The position numbers were made by a program, and so were the translations under genes. Below are positions 44,446-53,169 of a stretch of DNA of 64,000 nt, piece by piece. The notes beneath the pieces are model-generated. The model saw nothing but the letters and a program-made list of their open reading frames with translations, was not told where the DNA came from and ran no database searches. The DNA is taken from contig DATCYW010000030.1 of the NCBI GenBank assembly GCA_036526255.1, positions 1-64,000 on the forward strand, given 5' to 3'. Source of the DNA: Malonomonas sp036526255 (GTDB taxonomy: Bacteria > Desulfobacterota > Desulfuromonadia > Desulfuromonadales > Geopsychrobacteraceae). Position 1 is the first letter of the stretch, and each line of letters opens with the position of its first letter.

Positions 44446-45603
44446 ATGAAAAAGTTCAGAATGTTCATCGGTCTGGCCCTGATCCTGACCCTGGCACTGG
44501 CACCAAACGCCTTTGCCGCAAAACGGGACAAGTTCGGTGCCGACAAACGTCACGAAGAGGTTAAAAAAGAACTGCGTACCATCAAGCCATCCAAGGAAGA
44601 GTTCAAGTGGAAGATGGTCATGCCATGGTCCAAAGGTCTGCTGTTTTATGACGTGGCCCAACACTTCGCCGACTCGGTAGCTCTTGCTTCGGGCGGCCGC
44701 CTTGAAATCAAACTCTTCTCGGCCGGCGAGCTGGTCGGCGCGATGGAGAGCTTCGATGCCGTCAGCAAGGGACAGGCTGATATCGGTCACGACTGGCCGG
44801 GCTACTGGAAAGGCAAGAACGAAGCTTTCGTCGCCTTTGCTTCGGTTCCGTTCGGTCTGGACGCTGAAGGCTACAATATCTGGCTGTACGAGCGTGGCGG
44901 ACTAGAAATGATGCAGGAGCTCTACGGTCGCTACAACCTGTTCGCACTGCCGGGCGGCAACGTCGGCCAGGAACTGGGTCTGTTCTCCAACAAAAAAGCC
45001 TCCAAGATGTCGGATTTTGCCGGTATGCGCGTCAGAACTCCGGGCTGGTACATGGACATCATGACCAATCTGGGCGCCAGCGTGACCCCACTGCCGGGCG
45101 GCGAAGTCTATCTTGCTCTTGAGCGTGGCGTTATCGATGCCGCTGAATTCAGCACCCCCGCCATCAACTACCCGATGGGCTTTGATGAGATCACCAAGTA
45201 TGTTATCCAGCCGGGCGTCCATCAGCCGTCCTGCCAGAGCGCCTTCTTCATCAACAAGGATTCCTACAACAAACTGCCTGCCGACCTGAAGTGGATCGTC
45301 GACATCGCCGCCAAAGAGACTCAGCTCTGGTCGACTGCCTGGGCAGAAAACCTCAATGCCGAAGCGGTCAAAATGTTCAAGCAGAAGGTCGAATTCGTCC
45401 GCATGGACGAAGATACCATCAATCAGTTTGCCAAGGCCTCTCACACTTACATCGAAGGGCTCAAAGCTAAACATCCTGACGTGAAAAAAGTCATGGATTC
45501 ACAAGACCAGTTCAAGGCCGATTTTGCTGACTGGCGTGCCGAGCGCGGCGGTGTTGCTCCTTGGCCTTACGAGCAATTTGTCAAAGGTCAGCACATGCAA
45601 TAG
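44446..45603 (+). CDS. dctP: TRAP transporter substrate-binding protein
   Basis: The 385-residue periplasmic receptor begins with a signal peptide ending near ALAPNAFA. The family phrases GRLEIKLFSAGELV, GMRVRTPGWYMDI and LERGVIDAAEFSTP place it near the TakP/2-oxoacid and lactate-binding subgroup of TRAP receptors, not the C4-dicarboxylate DctP itself. The conserved Arg for carboxylate binding lies in GMRVRTPG. A CAAGGAGG site precedes the ATG. Lactate or a related hydroxyacid is the likely ligand, given the downstream and upstream dehydrogenases. Confidence 0.9.
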   Translation: MKKFRMFIGLALILTLALAPNAFAAKRDKFGADKRHEEVKKELRTIKPSKEEFKWKMVMPWSKGLLFYDVAQHFADSVALASGGRLEIKLFSAGELVGAMESFDAVSKGQADIGHDWPGYWKGKNEAFVAFASVPFGLDAEGYNIWLYERGGLEMMQELYGRYNLFALPGGNVGQELGLFSNKKASKMSDFAGMRVRTPGWYMDIMTNLGASVTPLPGGEVYLALERGVIDAAEFSTPAINYPMGFDEITKYVIQPGVHQPSCQSAFFINKDSYNKLPADLKWIVDIAAKETQLWSTAWAENLNAEAVKMFKQKVEFVRMDEDTINQFAKASHTYIEGLKAKHPDVKKVMDSQDQFKADFADWRAERGGVAPWPYEQFVKGQHMQ

Positions 45604-45614
45604 CAAAAAAACGT

Positions 45615-45641
45615 GCGGGGGCCTGCGGGCCCTCGCCTCTT
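45615..45641 (+). terminator. attenuating hairpin after dctP
   Basis: GCGGGGGCC pairs with GGCCCTCGC (one G-U) around a four-base loop and is followed by CTCTTTT. It lies 11 bases after the dctP stop, and the permease genes continue behind it. A partial terminator that favours the receptor is likely. Confidence 0.6.
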
Positions 45642-45688
45642 TTAACCCCGAACCGCATAAGCAAACCATTACCGATTAAGAGGTTTAT

Positions 45689-46186
45689 ATGTCTAAGCTG
45701 GATGGCGCGATCGATATTTTCAACGAAAAATTTGGCTTCTATGCCTCTTATCTCGTCTTGCCACTGATTGTTGTGGTGGTCTGGGAAGTCTTTATGCGCT
45801 ACGCGTTTAATGCACCGACATCCTGGGCCTTTGAATTGACCGTGTTCCTTTACGGTGTTCACTACTCATTCGCCCTGGCCTATGCCCACAAACACAATAC
45901 CCACGTCGCAATTGATGTCTTTGAAGCGCGACTGGCTGAAAAACCACGGACCATCCTGCGTATTTTCACCAATGTAGTTCTGTTTATGCCAACGATCGGT
46001 CTGCTGACTTTCCACACCTGCGTCCTGGCCTTAAACTCATGGCAACAGTGGGAACATGCTTCCAGCTCCTGGGGTCCCGCTGTTTACCCGCTAAAAACGC
46101 TCATGGCGATCGGCTTCATCCTGTTATTACTGCAAGGGCTCGCCAAACTGATCCAAGATATCCGTTTCTTGAAAAAGAACCCTTAA
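45689..46186 (+). CDS. dctQ: TRAP transporter small permease subunit
   Basis: A 165-residue membrane protein with four predicted helices. The N-terminal amphipathic part and the phrase VVWEVFMRYAFNAPTSWAFEL are characteristic of DctQ, as is VYPLKTLMAIGF in the last third. An AGAGG site precedes the ATG. It forms the inner-membrane complex with DctM, 30 bases downstream. Confidence 0.93.
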   Translation: MSKLDGAIDIFNEKFGFYASYLVLPLIVVVVWEVFMRYAFNAPTSWAFELTVFLYGVHYSFALAYAHKHNTHVAIDVFEARLAEKPRTILRIFTNVVLFMPTIGLLTFHTCVLALNSWQQWEHASSSWGPAVYPLKTLMAIGFILLLLQGLAKLIQDIRFLKKNP

Positions 46187-46216
46187 TACCTGCTTGAGCC
46201 TGGAGAAAAGATACCA

Positions 46217-47557
46217 ATGAGCGTCGAAGTCCTCACCATACTCATGTTCGTGACCCTGATGGCCTCCATTGCCATGGGGCACCCTCTCGCGATAACCCTG
46301 GCCGCAGTGGCAACGCTGTTCGGTCTGATTGATAACGGCTTCAACCTCCCCGGCTTAATGGGCCTGTTTGCCAATAATGCCTGGGGGATTTTCCTCAACT
46401 ACACCCTGGTTGCCATCCCGCTGTTTATTTTCATGGCCCAGATCCTCGATCGATCCAAGGTTTCCGAAGGCCTGTTCGATGCGTTGTATAACGTGCTCGG
46501 CGGGCTGCGCGGCGGCCTGGGGATGGCGGTCATCGTCGTCTCCACGGTGTTTGCAGCAACCACCGGCATCGTCGGTGCCTCAGTGGTCGCCATGGGCTTG
46601 ATGGCCGGCCCGGCCCTGCTGCGGCGAGGTTACGATCGAGCGCTCTCGGCCGGCATCATTTGTTCCTCGGGAACCCTCGGCATTCTGATACCGCCGTCGA
46701 TCATGCTGGTGGTCTATGGTGGCCTGACCGGTCAAAAGGAAACCTCGGTCGGCAACCTGTTTGCCGCCGCCATCATGCCGGGCCTGTTGCTGTCGGTCAT
46801 GTACCTGCTTTACGTCGGCGTACGCTGTTATCTGAACCCCAAGCTCGGCCCGCCGATTCCGAAAGAGGATCGCACCGCAACCCCGATGGAAAAATTTTCC
46901 ATGACGATGAAGAACTTCGTCCCGCCGTTCGGTTTGATTCTCACCGTTATGGGCACAATTCTGGCCGGAGTCGCGACACCGACAGAAGCTGCAGCTTTGG
47001 GTTGCGTCGGTGCGCTGGTTCTGGCACTGGTGAGTCGCAAACTGGACTGGAAAGTCATTACCGAAGCCTGTGTCTCAACCGCCCGCACCACGGCGATGAT
47101 CATGGCGCTGTTTCTGGGCGGAAAATTCTTTTCGGTGGTCTTTCTCAGCATGGGTGGTGGCGACGTCGTCGCAGACACCCTACTGGGCATGGATGTCAAC
47201 CGCTACGTAGTGTTCTTCATCATGATGACAGTAGTTTTTTTCATGGGAATGTTTATCGACTGGGCGGCAATCCTGCTGGTGGTGGTGCCGATTTTCACAC
47301 CAATCGCCATGGACCTTGATTTCAATCCACTCTGGTTTGCCATGATGATCTGTATCAACCTTCAGACCTCTTTTTTGACACCCCCGTTCGGTTACTCGCT
47401 GTTCTACTTCAAAGGGGTCGCGCCGCCGGAATACACCATGGGCGACGTCTACCGGGGCATCCTCCCTTTTGTCATGATCCAGGTCATTGCGCTGGCATCG
47501 CTGGTCTTTTTTCCACAGATCATCACCTATCTGCCCGATGTGTTCTTCGGCCGCTGA
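46217..47557 (+). CDS. dctM: TRAP transporter large permease subunit
   Basis: The 446-residue secondary carrier has about twelve membrane helices. Family phrases include AMGHPLAITLA, NYTLVAIPLFIFMAQIL, CSSGTLGILIPPSIMLVVYG and FLTPPFGYSLFYFKGVAP. It uses the sodium gradient, and the receptor delivers the acid substrate. GGAGAA precedes the start. The next gene encodes a universal stress protein, a common partner in TRAP operons. Confidence 0.95.
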   Translation: MSVEVLTILMFVTLMASIAMGHPLAITLAAVATLFGLIDNGFNLPGLMGLFANNAWGIFLNYTLVAIPLFIFMAQILDRSKVSEGLFDALYNVLGGLRGGLGMAVIVVSTVFAATTGIVGASVVAMGLMAGPALLRRGYDRALSAGIICSSGTLGILIPPSIMLVVYGGLTGQKETSVGNLFAAAIMPGLLLSVMYLLYVGVRCYLNPKLGPPIPKEDRTATPMEKFSMTMKNFVPPFGLILTVMGTILAGVATPTEAAALGCVGALVLALVSRKLDWKVITEACVSTARTTAMIMALFLGGKFFSVVFLSMGGGDVVADTLLGMDVNRYVVFFIMMTVVFFMGMFIDWAAILLVVVPIFTPIAMDLDFNPLWFAMMICINLQTSFLTPPFGYSLFYFKGVAPPEYTMGDVYRGILPFVMIQVIALASLVFFPQIITYLPDVFFGR

Positions 47558-47580
47558 TCACGCATTAGGGGGAAAACTAA

Positions 47581-48063
47581 ATGCTTCCAGAAATAAAGAA
47601 GATTCTCTATGCCACCGACTTCAGCTCCGGCTCAAGCCATGTCTTCCGCTACGCTCTCAGTCTGGCCAGTCGCTATCAGGCCCAGGTCAGCATCCTGCAT
47701 GTGGTGGAACCTTTGAGCCCGTTTGCCCAGAGTCTGGTGGAACTGCATATCTCGCATCAAGCATCTGAGACCCAACATGCTGACAATCGCAAACAGCTGC
47801 TGAATAATCTCAAAGAGCGGCTCCATACCTTCTGCGAGAATGAGGCCTGCGTTGCCGAAGAAAACCTGGTTGCAGACATTCAGGTTCTTGAGGGGCTCCC
47901 CGCACCGACGATTATCAAACAGGCCACAGCCTGCCAGGCCGATTTGATCGTTATGGGGACCCATCAACATTCTGCCGTCGGCGAAGCCTTACTTGGTACC
48001 ACTGCGCATAAGGTGTTGCACAGCTGTGCCCTGCCGACCTTACTGGTACGTATTCCTAAGTAG
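47581..48063 (+). CDS. universal stress protein domain
   Basis: A 160-residue single UspA domain. It starts with KKILYATDFSSGSS, and the nucleotide loop is IVMGTHQHSAVGEALLGTTAHKV. The second glycine of the usual G-x2-G-x9-G(S/T) ATP pattern is replaced by Gln, so nucleotide binding is uncertain. Usp genes inside TRAP operons are known and may regulate the transporter. It is 24 bases after dctM. Confidence 0.9.
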   Translation: MLPEIKKILYATDFSSGSSHVFRYALSLASRYQAQVSILHVVEPLSPFAQSLVELHISHQASETQHADNRKQLLNNLKERLHTFCENEACVAEENLVADIQVLEGLPAPTIIKQATACQADLIVMGTHQHSAVGEALLGTTAHKVLHSCALPTLLVRIPK

Positions 48064-48100
48064 CACAACGGCACCATGAACAAGAATGTCAGAGGTTATT

Positions 48101-49492
48101 ATGCTGGATAAAAACATACTTGAGACCTTGATCCAACAACTGGGAAAAGAGACGGTCGTTTCTGAGCCTGAAGACCTGTTGGTGCTTGGCTACGACTCTA
48201 CCCCCGGCCTGTACGGCGCTCCCGATGTGGTCATCTACCCGACCAGCAGCGAGCAGGTTCAGCTGGCCATGCAGCTGGCCCGCGACCACAAGCTGCCGAT
48301 CACCCCGCGCGGCAGCGGCACCGGACTGTCCGGCGGCAGTATCCCGGTCAACGGAGGCATGGTCATCTGCCTGAACAAGATGAACCGGATTCTGGAAATC
48401 GACGAGGAGAACCTGACCGCCACCTGCCAGGCCGGCGTGGTCACCCTCGATCTGTTCAATGCTGCCGCGGAAAAGGGACTGTTCTATCCGCCCGATCCCG
48501 GCTCACAGAAAATCTCCACCCTGGGTGGCAACGTCATGGAGGATGCCGGTGGCCTGCGCGGCCTCAAGTACGGCGTCACCCGCGATTATGTGATGGCAGT
48601 CAAGTGTGTCTTGCCGGATGGAACGCTGCTTTCCACCGGCGGCAAGAGCGTCAAGGATGTCGCCGGTTACGCCTTCAAGGACCTGCTGGTCGGCAGCGAA
48701 GGAACCCTGGCGATCATCACCGAGATCACCGTCAAGCTGATTCCGCCACCGCAGGACAAACGTACCATTCTGGCCTACTTCGATGAAATTCACATCGCCG
48801 GTGCGGCCGTTTCAAAGATCATCGCCGCCAAGGTCATCCCCTCGACCATGGAAATCATGGACAAGGCGACCATCAACTGCGTTGAAGATTACGTCAAGAT
48901 CGGCCTGCCGCGCGATATGGCAGCGCTACTGCTGATCGAAGTGGACGGTCATCCGGCGATGGTTGCCGAAGAGGCTGAAGAGGTAGAGCGGATCCTTAAA
49001 GACGTCGGGGCAGCCAAGGTCCAGGTCGCCAAGGATGCCGAAGAGGCGGCCAGCCTGGCCGCCGCGCGACGCACCGCACTTTCGGCGCTGGCGCGGGTTT
49101 CGCCAACCACCTTGTTGGAAGACGCCACCGTGCCGCGTTCGATGCTGGCTGAAACCTTTGTCTTAATCGATAAATTGACCGCGAAATATCAGCTGACGGT
49201 CGGCACCTTCGGCCACGCCGGCGATGGCAACCTGCATCCGACGGTACTCTGCGACGAGCGCAACGAAGATGAGATGCAACGCGCCCACGCCTTCTACGAT
49301 GAACTCTACGAGCAGGTGCTGGCCTGGGGCGGCACCGTCTCCGGCGAACACGGCATCGGTATCGCGAAAAAAGGCTACCTGGCCCGGCAGATCGGTCCTG
49401 GTGGCGTAGCGGTGATGAAACGGATCAAGCAGGCATTCGACCCCGATGGAATTCTCAATCCGGGCAAGATATTTGTCGACGATCAGGAGTGA
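48101..49492 (+). CDS. glcD: FAD-linked D-lactate/glycolate dehydrogenase subunit
   Basis: The 463-residue flavoprotein has an FAD-binding PCMH domain (ITPRGSGTGLSGGSIPVNGG, GGNVMEDAGGLRGLKYG) and a C-terminal substrate domain with the histidine-containing GTFGHAGDGNLHP and SGEHGIGIAKKGYL. GlcD-type enzymes oxidise glycolate, D-lactate or D-2-hydroxyacids. An ATG at 48086 is in frame, but AGAGG lies before the ATG at 48101, which is preferred. With GlcF next to it and a lactate-type TRAP system in front, D-lactate is a good guess. Confidence 0.92.
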   Translation: MLDKNILETLIQQLGKETVVSEPEDLLVLGYDSTPGLYGAPDVVIYPTSSEQVQLAMQLARDHKLPITPRGSGTGLSGGSIPVNGGMVICLNKMNRILEIDEENLTATCQAGVVTLDLFNAAAEKGLFYPPDPGSQKISTLGGNVMEDAGGLRGLKYGVTRDYVMAVKCVLPDGTLLSTGGKSVKDVAGYAFKDLLVGSEGTLAIITEITVKLIPPPQDKRTILAYFDEIHIAGAAVSKIIAAKVIPSTMEIMDKATINCVEDYVKIGLPRDMAALLLIEVDGHPAMVAEEAEEVERILKDVGAAKVQVAKDAEEAASLAAARRTALSALARVSPTTLLEDATVPRSMLAETFVLIDKLTAKYQLTVGTFGHAGDGNLHPTVLCDERNEDEMQRAHAFYDELYEQVLAWGGTVSGEHGIGIAKKGYLARQIGPGGVAVMKRIKQAFDPDGILNPGKIFVDDQE

Positions 49493-49496
49493 GCTG

Positions 49497-50801
49497 ATGG
49501 CTGACAAAGAAAAATTAGGTAACTTTACCGCCGAGGATGCGCCCGAATACGAAGATGTGCTGCAGTGCATGCGCTGCGGCTTCTGCCTGCCAACCTGCCC
49601 GACCTTCGCCCTGACCGGGCGTGAGCGTTCTAGTCCGCGCGGCCGGGTCGCTCTGGCACGTGCGATTGCCGAAGGCAAGCTGCCGTTCGGCCAGGCGATG
49701 AAAGAAGAAGCCTACTTCTGCCTCGACTGCCGCGCCTGCACCACCTCCTGCCCATCCGGCGTCAAGGCCGGTGAAGTGATGGAGGTCTGCCGCTCGCAGG
49801 TGCACCAGCAGCAGCCGCTGCCGAAATGGCAGGCCGGTTTCCGTAACTTCATCCTGCAGAAGATGCTCCCCGATCCGGATATGCTCGAAACCTCGATGCT
49901 GCCGGCGCGGCTCTATCAGAAGCTCGGCGTGCAGTGGCTTGTGCGTAACAGTCGTGTGCTGAAGTTGGGACCCAAGTGGATTGAAAAGGCTGAAGGGATG
50001 ATGCCGGAAATGCATCAACCGCTGCGCCAGCAGTTGCCGGAGCTGGTTCCGGCCAGAGGCGAAAAGCGCGGCAGCGTCGCCTTCTTTCTCGGTTGCGTGA
50101 TGACCTTGATGTACGCCGAAGTCTCGAAACAGACAGTGCGGGTGCTCAGCCACCAGGGGTTTGACGTGCTGACGCCGAAAGAGCAGAAATGCTGCGGCGC
50201 GCCGCACCTGACCGAAGGCGATCGTGAAACCACCCGCTCGCTGGCGACCCACAATCTCGACCTGTTTCTCGAGCTGGATGTTGATGCGATTGTCACCGAC
50301 TGCGCCGGTTGCGGCAGCGCGCTGAAGGAATACGAAGAGATTCTCGCCGAGCGGCAGGATCACGCCAAGCTGGAACTGTTCCGCAGCAAGATCAAGGATG
50401 TCAGCGAGTTTTTGATCGAGGTCGGGCTGCGCACCGAAGATTTGCGACCGGTCCATAAATCGGTCACCTATCACGAGCCCTGCCACCTCTGCCACGCGCA
50501 GGGGATCAGTAAGCAGCCACGAGATCTGATCAAGGCCATTCCAGGTGTTGAGTATCGGGAGATGAAAGAGGCCAGCTGGTGCTGCGGTTCGGCAGCGACC
50601 TTCAGCCTGAAATTCACCGAGGAGAGCCAGCAGATCCTTGATCGCAAGCTGAACAATGTAAAGAACACCGAGGCCGACATTCTGGTCACCGCCAACCCCG
50701 GCTGCCACCTGCAACTGGCCTGGGGCCTGCGCGAGGCCGGGATGCCGCAACCGGTGCTGCACCTGATGGAACTGCTCGGACAGGCGACCCCCGAGGAATA
50801 G
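49497..50801 (+). CDS. glcF: D-lactate/glycolate dehydrogenase iron-sulfur subunit
   Basis: The 434-residue partner has two 4Fe-4S motifs, LQCMRCGFCLPTCPTF and CLDCRACTTSCPSG, and two CCG domains (KCCGAPHLTEGD and SWCCGSAATFSL), which bind another cluster or heme-linked electron carrier. A CAGGAG site precedes the ATG at 49497, which overlaps the area just after the glcD stop. It is the last gene of the operon and is followed by a strong terminator. Confidence 0.93.
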   Translation: MADKEKLGNFTAEDAPEYEDVLQCMRCGFCLPTCPTFALTGRERSSPRGRVALARAIAEGKLPFGQAMKEEAYFCLDCRACTTSCPSGVKAGEVMEVCRSQVHQQQPLPKWQAGFRNFILQKMLPDPDMLETSMLPARLYQKLGVQWLVRNSRVLKLGPKWIEKAEGMMPEMHQPLRQQLPELVPARGEKRGSVAFFLGCVMTLMYAEVSKQTVRVLSHQGFDVLTPKEQKCCGAPHLTEGDRETTRSLATHNLDLFLELDVDAIVTDCAGCGSALKEYEEILAERQDHAKLELFRSKIKDVSEFLIEVGLRTEDLRPVHKSVTYHEPCHLCHAQGISKQPRDLIKAIPGVEYREMKEASWCCGSAATFSLKFTEESQQILDRKLNNVKNTEADILVTANPGCHLQLAWGLREAGMPQPVLHLMELLGQATPEE

Positions 50802-50850
50802 CTCTACAAGGTTACTGCCTGTCCCGATGCGATCCGAGACAGTCCGGGAT

Positions 50851-50889
50851 ACCCGGTTTTCCAGTTGACTGGAGAACCGGGTTTTTATT
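50851..50889 (+). terminator. terminator of the TRAP-glcDF operon
   Basis: A 14-pair stem, ACCCGGTTTTCCAG / CTGGAGAACCGGGT with one G-T wobble and a TTGA loop, is followed by TTTTATTTTT. It starts 50 bases after the glcF stop codon. Confidence 0.92.
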
Positions 50890-50906
50890 TTTACCCGCCC
50901 CCAACG

Positions 50907-52313
50907 TCAGAAATAACGCTGCAATCCCACTGGAATTGACTCCCACTCACTGAAACCGCGCTGCTCGACTGGCAGGAACTCGGCACGCTCCCCTTCCAGC
51001 CAGTTACGAACATAGCTTCTGGCCGCGGTCGGCCCGAGCAGAAATTCTTCGGACGCTGCACGCCGCACCACGCTGGCAGCCGGTCCCGGCTCCAGCGGAA
51101 GCGGCCAGTCACCTTTTTCCGGGTTACCCTGCTGTTTGAGCTGGACCTGATCGTAGGCAACCGACAGTCGCAAGCGGTGCCAGCGGACCTGCGACAGCAG
51201 CCGGGGCGCGATCTGCAGTTGTGAGGATGCGGACGACCAGTTCCAGAAATCGGATGACAACCCGGCCTGCAGCCAGAGACCGATCTGCTTCTGAAGCTGC
51301 TCCGGCTCGCCACAGAGGGCAACCCTGCGCAGGTAGCCTGCTTCGGTGACCGTTTCGAGCGGACGCATATCCAGTTGCGCGGCGCGCCTGCGGGCGGCGG
51401 CCTGCTGGTGACGGTGTTTGAAGACAAAGGAGCAGTAGTTGACCGGCAGATTCAACCTGGTGCGCGCGACAAAACCAAGAATCTCAAGCGCAGCCAGCTC
51501 CGAATCGAGCACAGTGATCTTTTCGCCATGGAGAAAGGTATAGTTCCGCTCGGTCAGGTGCCGGAAATTGTGCCGGGTCAAGCGCAGCTGATGCAGATTC
51601 AGATGAGAAACACCGAGCGCCGGCAGCGTCGGCAAAACCTGCTGCAGGATGTTCACCGATTCCGGCACTGCCGGAATCTCGACGCTGATCACCTTAATCA
51701 GCCCAGTCGCGGCAGCAATCTTTTTGCAGTGATAATCGGTCGCGCCGATGTCAAAACGAATTTCATCCAGCCCCGCTGCCGCCAGCTGCGCGGCGATCTC
51801 GCGGGTTAACAGGATACCATTGGTGTACATCCAGAGGTGGCCTTCCGGCCCCAACGCAGTCCTTGCCGCCCGCAGAAACGCCAGCGTCCGGTTCAGCGTC
51901 AAAAGCGGCTCGCCGCCGCTGATGCTGGCCCCGCTGAAACCGAGTCGTTGCAGATAGGCGGCGTAGGCTGCGGGATGTCGGAACAACAGATTATTGGTCG
52001 CCGGAACTTCGCTGCGATCCTGCGGCGTCGGGCAGTAAAAGCAACTGGCATTGCAGTGCGCATTAATAAACAGGCAGGACCAGGCTCCGGCGACGCATTG
52101 TTGGCAGCCGGGCGAGAGCTGGCCGATGTGCGGCTTGGTGCCTCCTGCTGCCCAGTGCAACTGACCGGCAAGCGCGTCGAGCAACACCTGCCGGCGCCGC
52201 TCGGCCGAGAGCCGCCGCAGCCGGCCGGGAAATTTGAGCGCGCGATAGTGAAGGCCAAATTCATCCTCGTTGGCCGCTATCATTCGGCGGGGTAAACCAC
52301 GTTGCTTCATCAT
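50907..52313 (-). CDS. radical SAM protein of unknown substrate
   Basis: The 468-residue protein has a radical SAM CX3CX2C motif at Cys87, Cys91 and Cys94 (HCNASCFYC), followed by SISGGEPLL, typical of the class. Three further cysteines lie just before (Cys70, Cys73, Cys80 in SPGCQQCVAGAWSC), which may form or protect a second site. The middle part, TNGILLTREIAAQLA and LDEIRFDIGA, fits the usual barrel. The C-terminal 170 residues show no motif. AGAGG precedes the ATG. It is alone, with no substrate-peptide or partner gene beside it. Confidence 0.85.
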   Translation of the reverse strand: MMKQRGLPRRMIAANEDEFGLHYRALKFPGRLRRLSAERRRQVLLDALAGQLHWAAGGTKPHIGQLSPGCQQCVAGAWSCLFINAHCNASCFYCPTPQDRSEVPATNNLLFRHPAAYAAYLQRLGFSGASISGGEPLLTLNRTLAFLRAARTALGPEGHLWMYTNGILLTREIAAQLAAAGLDEIRFDIGATDYHCKKIAAATGLIKVISVEIPAVPESVNILQQVLPTLPALGVSHLNLHQLRLTRHNFRHLTERNYTFLHGEKITVLDSELAALEILGFVARTRLNLPVNYCSFVFKHRHQQAAARRRAAQLDMRPLETVTEAGYLRRVALCGEPEQLQKQIGLWLQAGLSSDFWNWSSASSQLQIAPRLLSQVRWHRLRLSVAYDQVQLKQQGNPEKGDWPLPLEPGPAASVVRRAASEEFLLGPTAARSYVRNWLEGERAEFLPVEQRGFSEWESIPVGLQRYF

Positions 52314-52543
52314 CGCTAAACCTCTGCTCCCAAAAAGAAATCCTGCTGTGCCGTCAGCGTTTCAACCCAAACCGGTCGCCTGTTTTTTTTCGCTATTAAG
52401 CGCGAAATAGCAATTTTAGCAATCAGGAATTTGTCTCAGCGCGACTTTTCTTCTCAGTCGACTGCCCGAATTCTGGGTTGCAATTTTTAACGGGCAAGGA
52501 GTATTAGTAGCCTTCGCACCAGCCCCTCATGCAAGGATTCTGT

Positions 52544-53146
52544 ATGTCAGCAATGGTTACCCTGTTCATCAACGTTTTTCTGAAGATATTTATCATCTTC
52601 ACCCCGTTCTTCGTGGTTTCGGCGTTTCTCTCCCTGACCAAGGACGATTCTCAGGCCGAGCGCCAGCGGATCGCGATCAAGATCACCACCGCAGTCGGCC
52701 TGACCTGCTTCGCGCTGTTTCTGTTCGGCACCTATATCTTTGCTCTGTTCGGCATCACGCTCGACGCCTTCCGGATCGGTGCGGGCGCCGTACTGTTTCT
52801 CTCGGCGGTGGCGATGATTCAGGGCAAGGCGGCCGTCAGCCCACAAAACTTTAAAGAAGATGTTGCCGTCGTACCGCTGGCGATCCCGATTACCGTCGGC
52901 CCCGGCACCATCGGCGCACTGCTGGTCATGGGCGCCGGGCTGAAGACGGCCCCGGAGAAGGTCACCGCCAGCCTGGCGCTGCTCTGTGCGGTCATTTCAT
53001 TAGGGGGATTGCTGTTTGCCGCCGGCCGCTTTGAACGCGTCCTCGGCCAGCAGGGGTTGACCATCCTGACCAAATTGACCGGCCTCTTCGTCTCGGCGAT
53101 TGCGGCGCAGATCTTCTTTACCGGGCTGAAAAACTTCCTCAGTTAA
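52544..53146 (+). CDS. marC: MarC-family membrane protein
   Basis: A 200-residue integral membrane protein with six predicted helices and the family phrases IFIIFTPFFVVSAFLSLT, PLAIPITVGPGTIGALLVMG and LTGLFVSAIAAQIFFTGLK. Despite the historic name, no antibiotic role is established for MarC proteins. The start at 52544 has AAGGA at the right distance, while the upstream ATG at 52529 does not. Confidence 0.9.
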   Translation: MSAMVTLFINVFLKIFIIFTPFFVVSAFLSLTKDDSQAERQRIAIKITTAVGLTCFALFLFGTYIFALFGITLDAFRIGAGAVLFLSAVAMIQGKAAVSPQNFKEDVAVVPLAIPITVGPGTIGALLVMGAGLKTAPEKVTASLALLCAVISLGGLLFAAGRFERVLGQQGLTILTKLTGLFVSAIAAQIFFTGLKNFLS

Positions 53147-53169
53147 TCAGCAGGAACTGAAGCGGAGAG

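Noticed and set aside
49515..50762. Minus-strand ORF of 415 codons opposite glcF
   Set aside because: The glcF frame has all cluster motifs, and the reverse frame has none.
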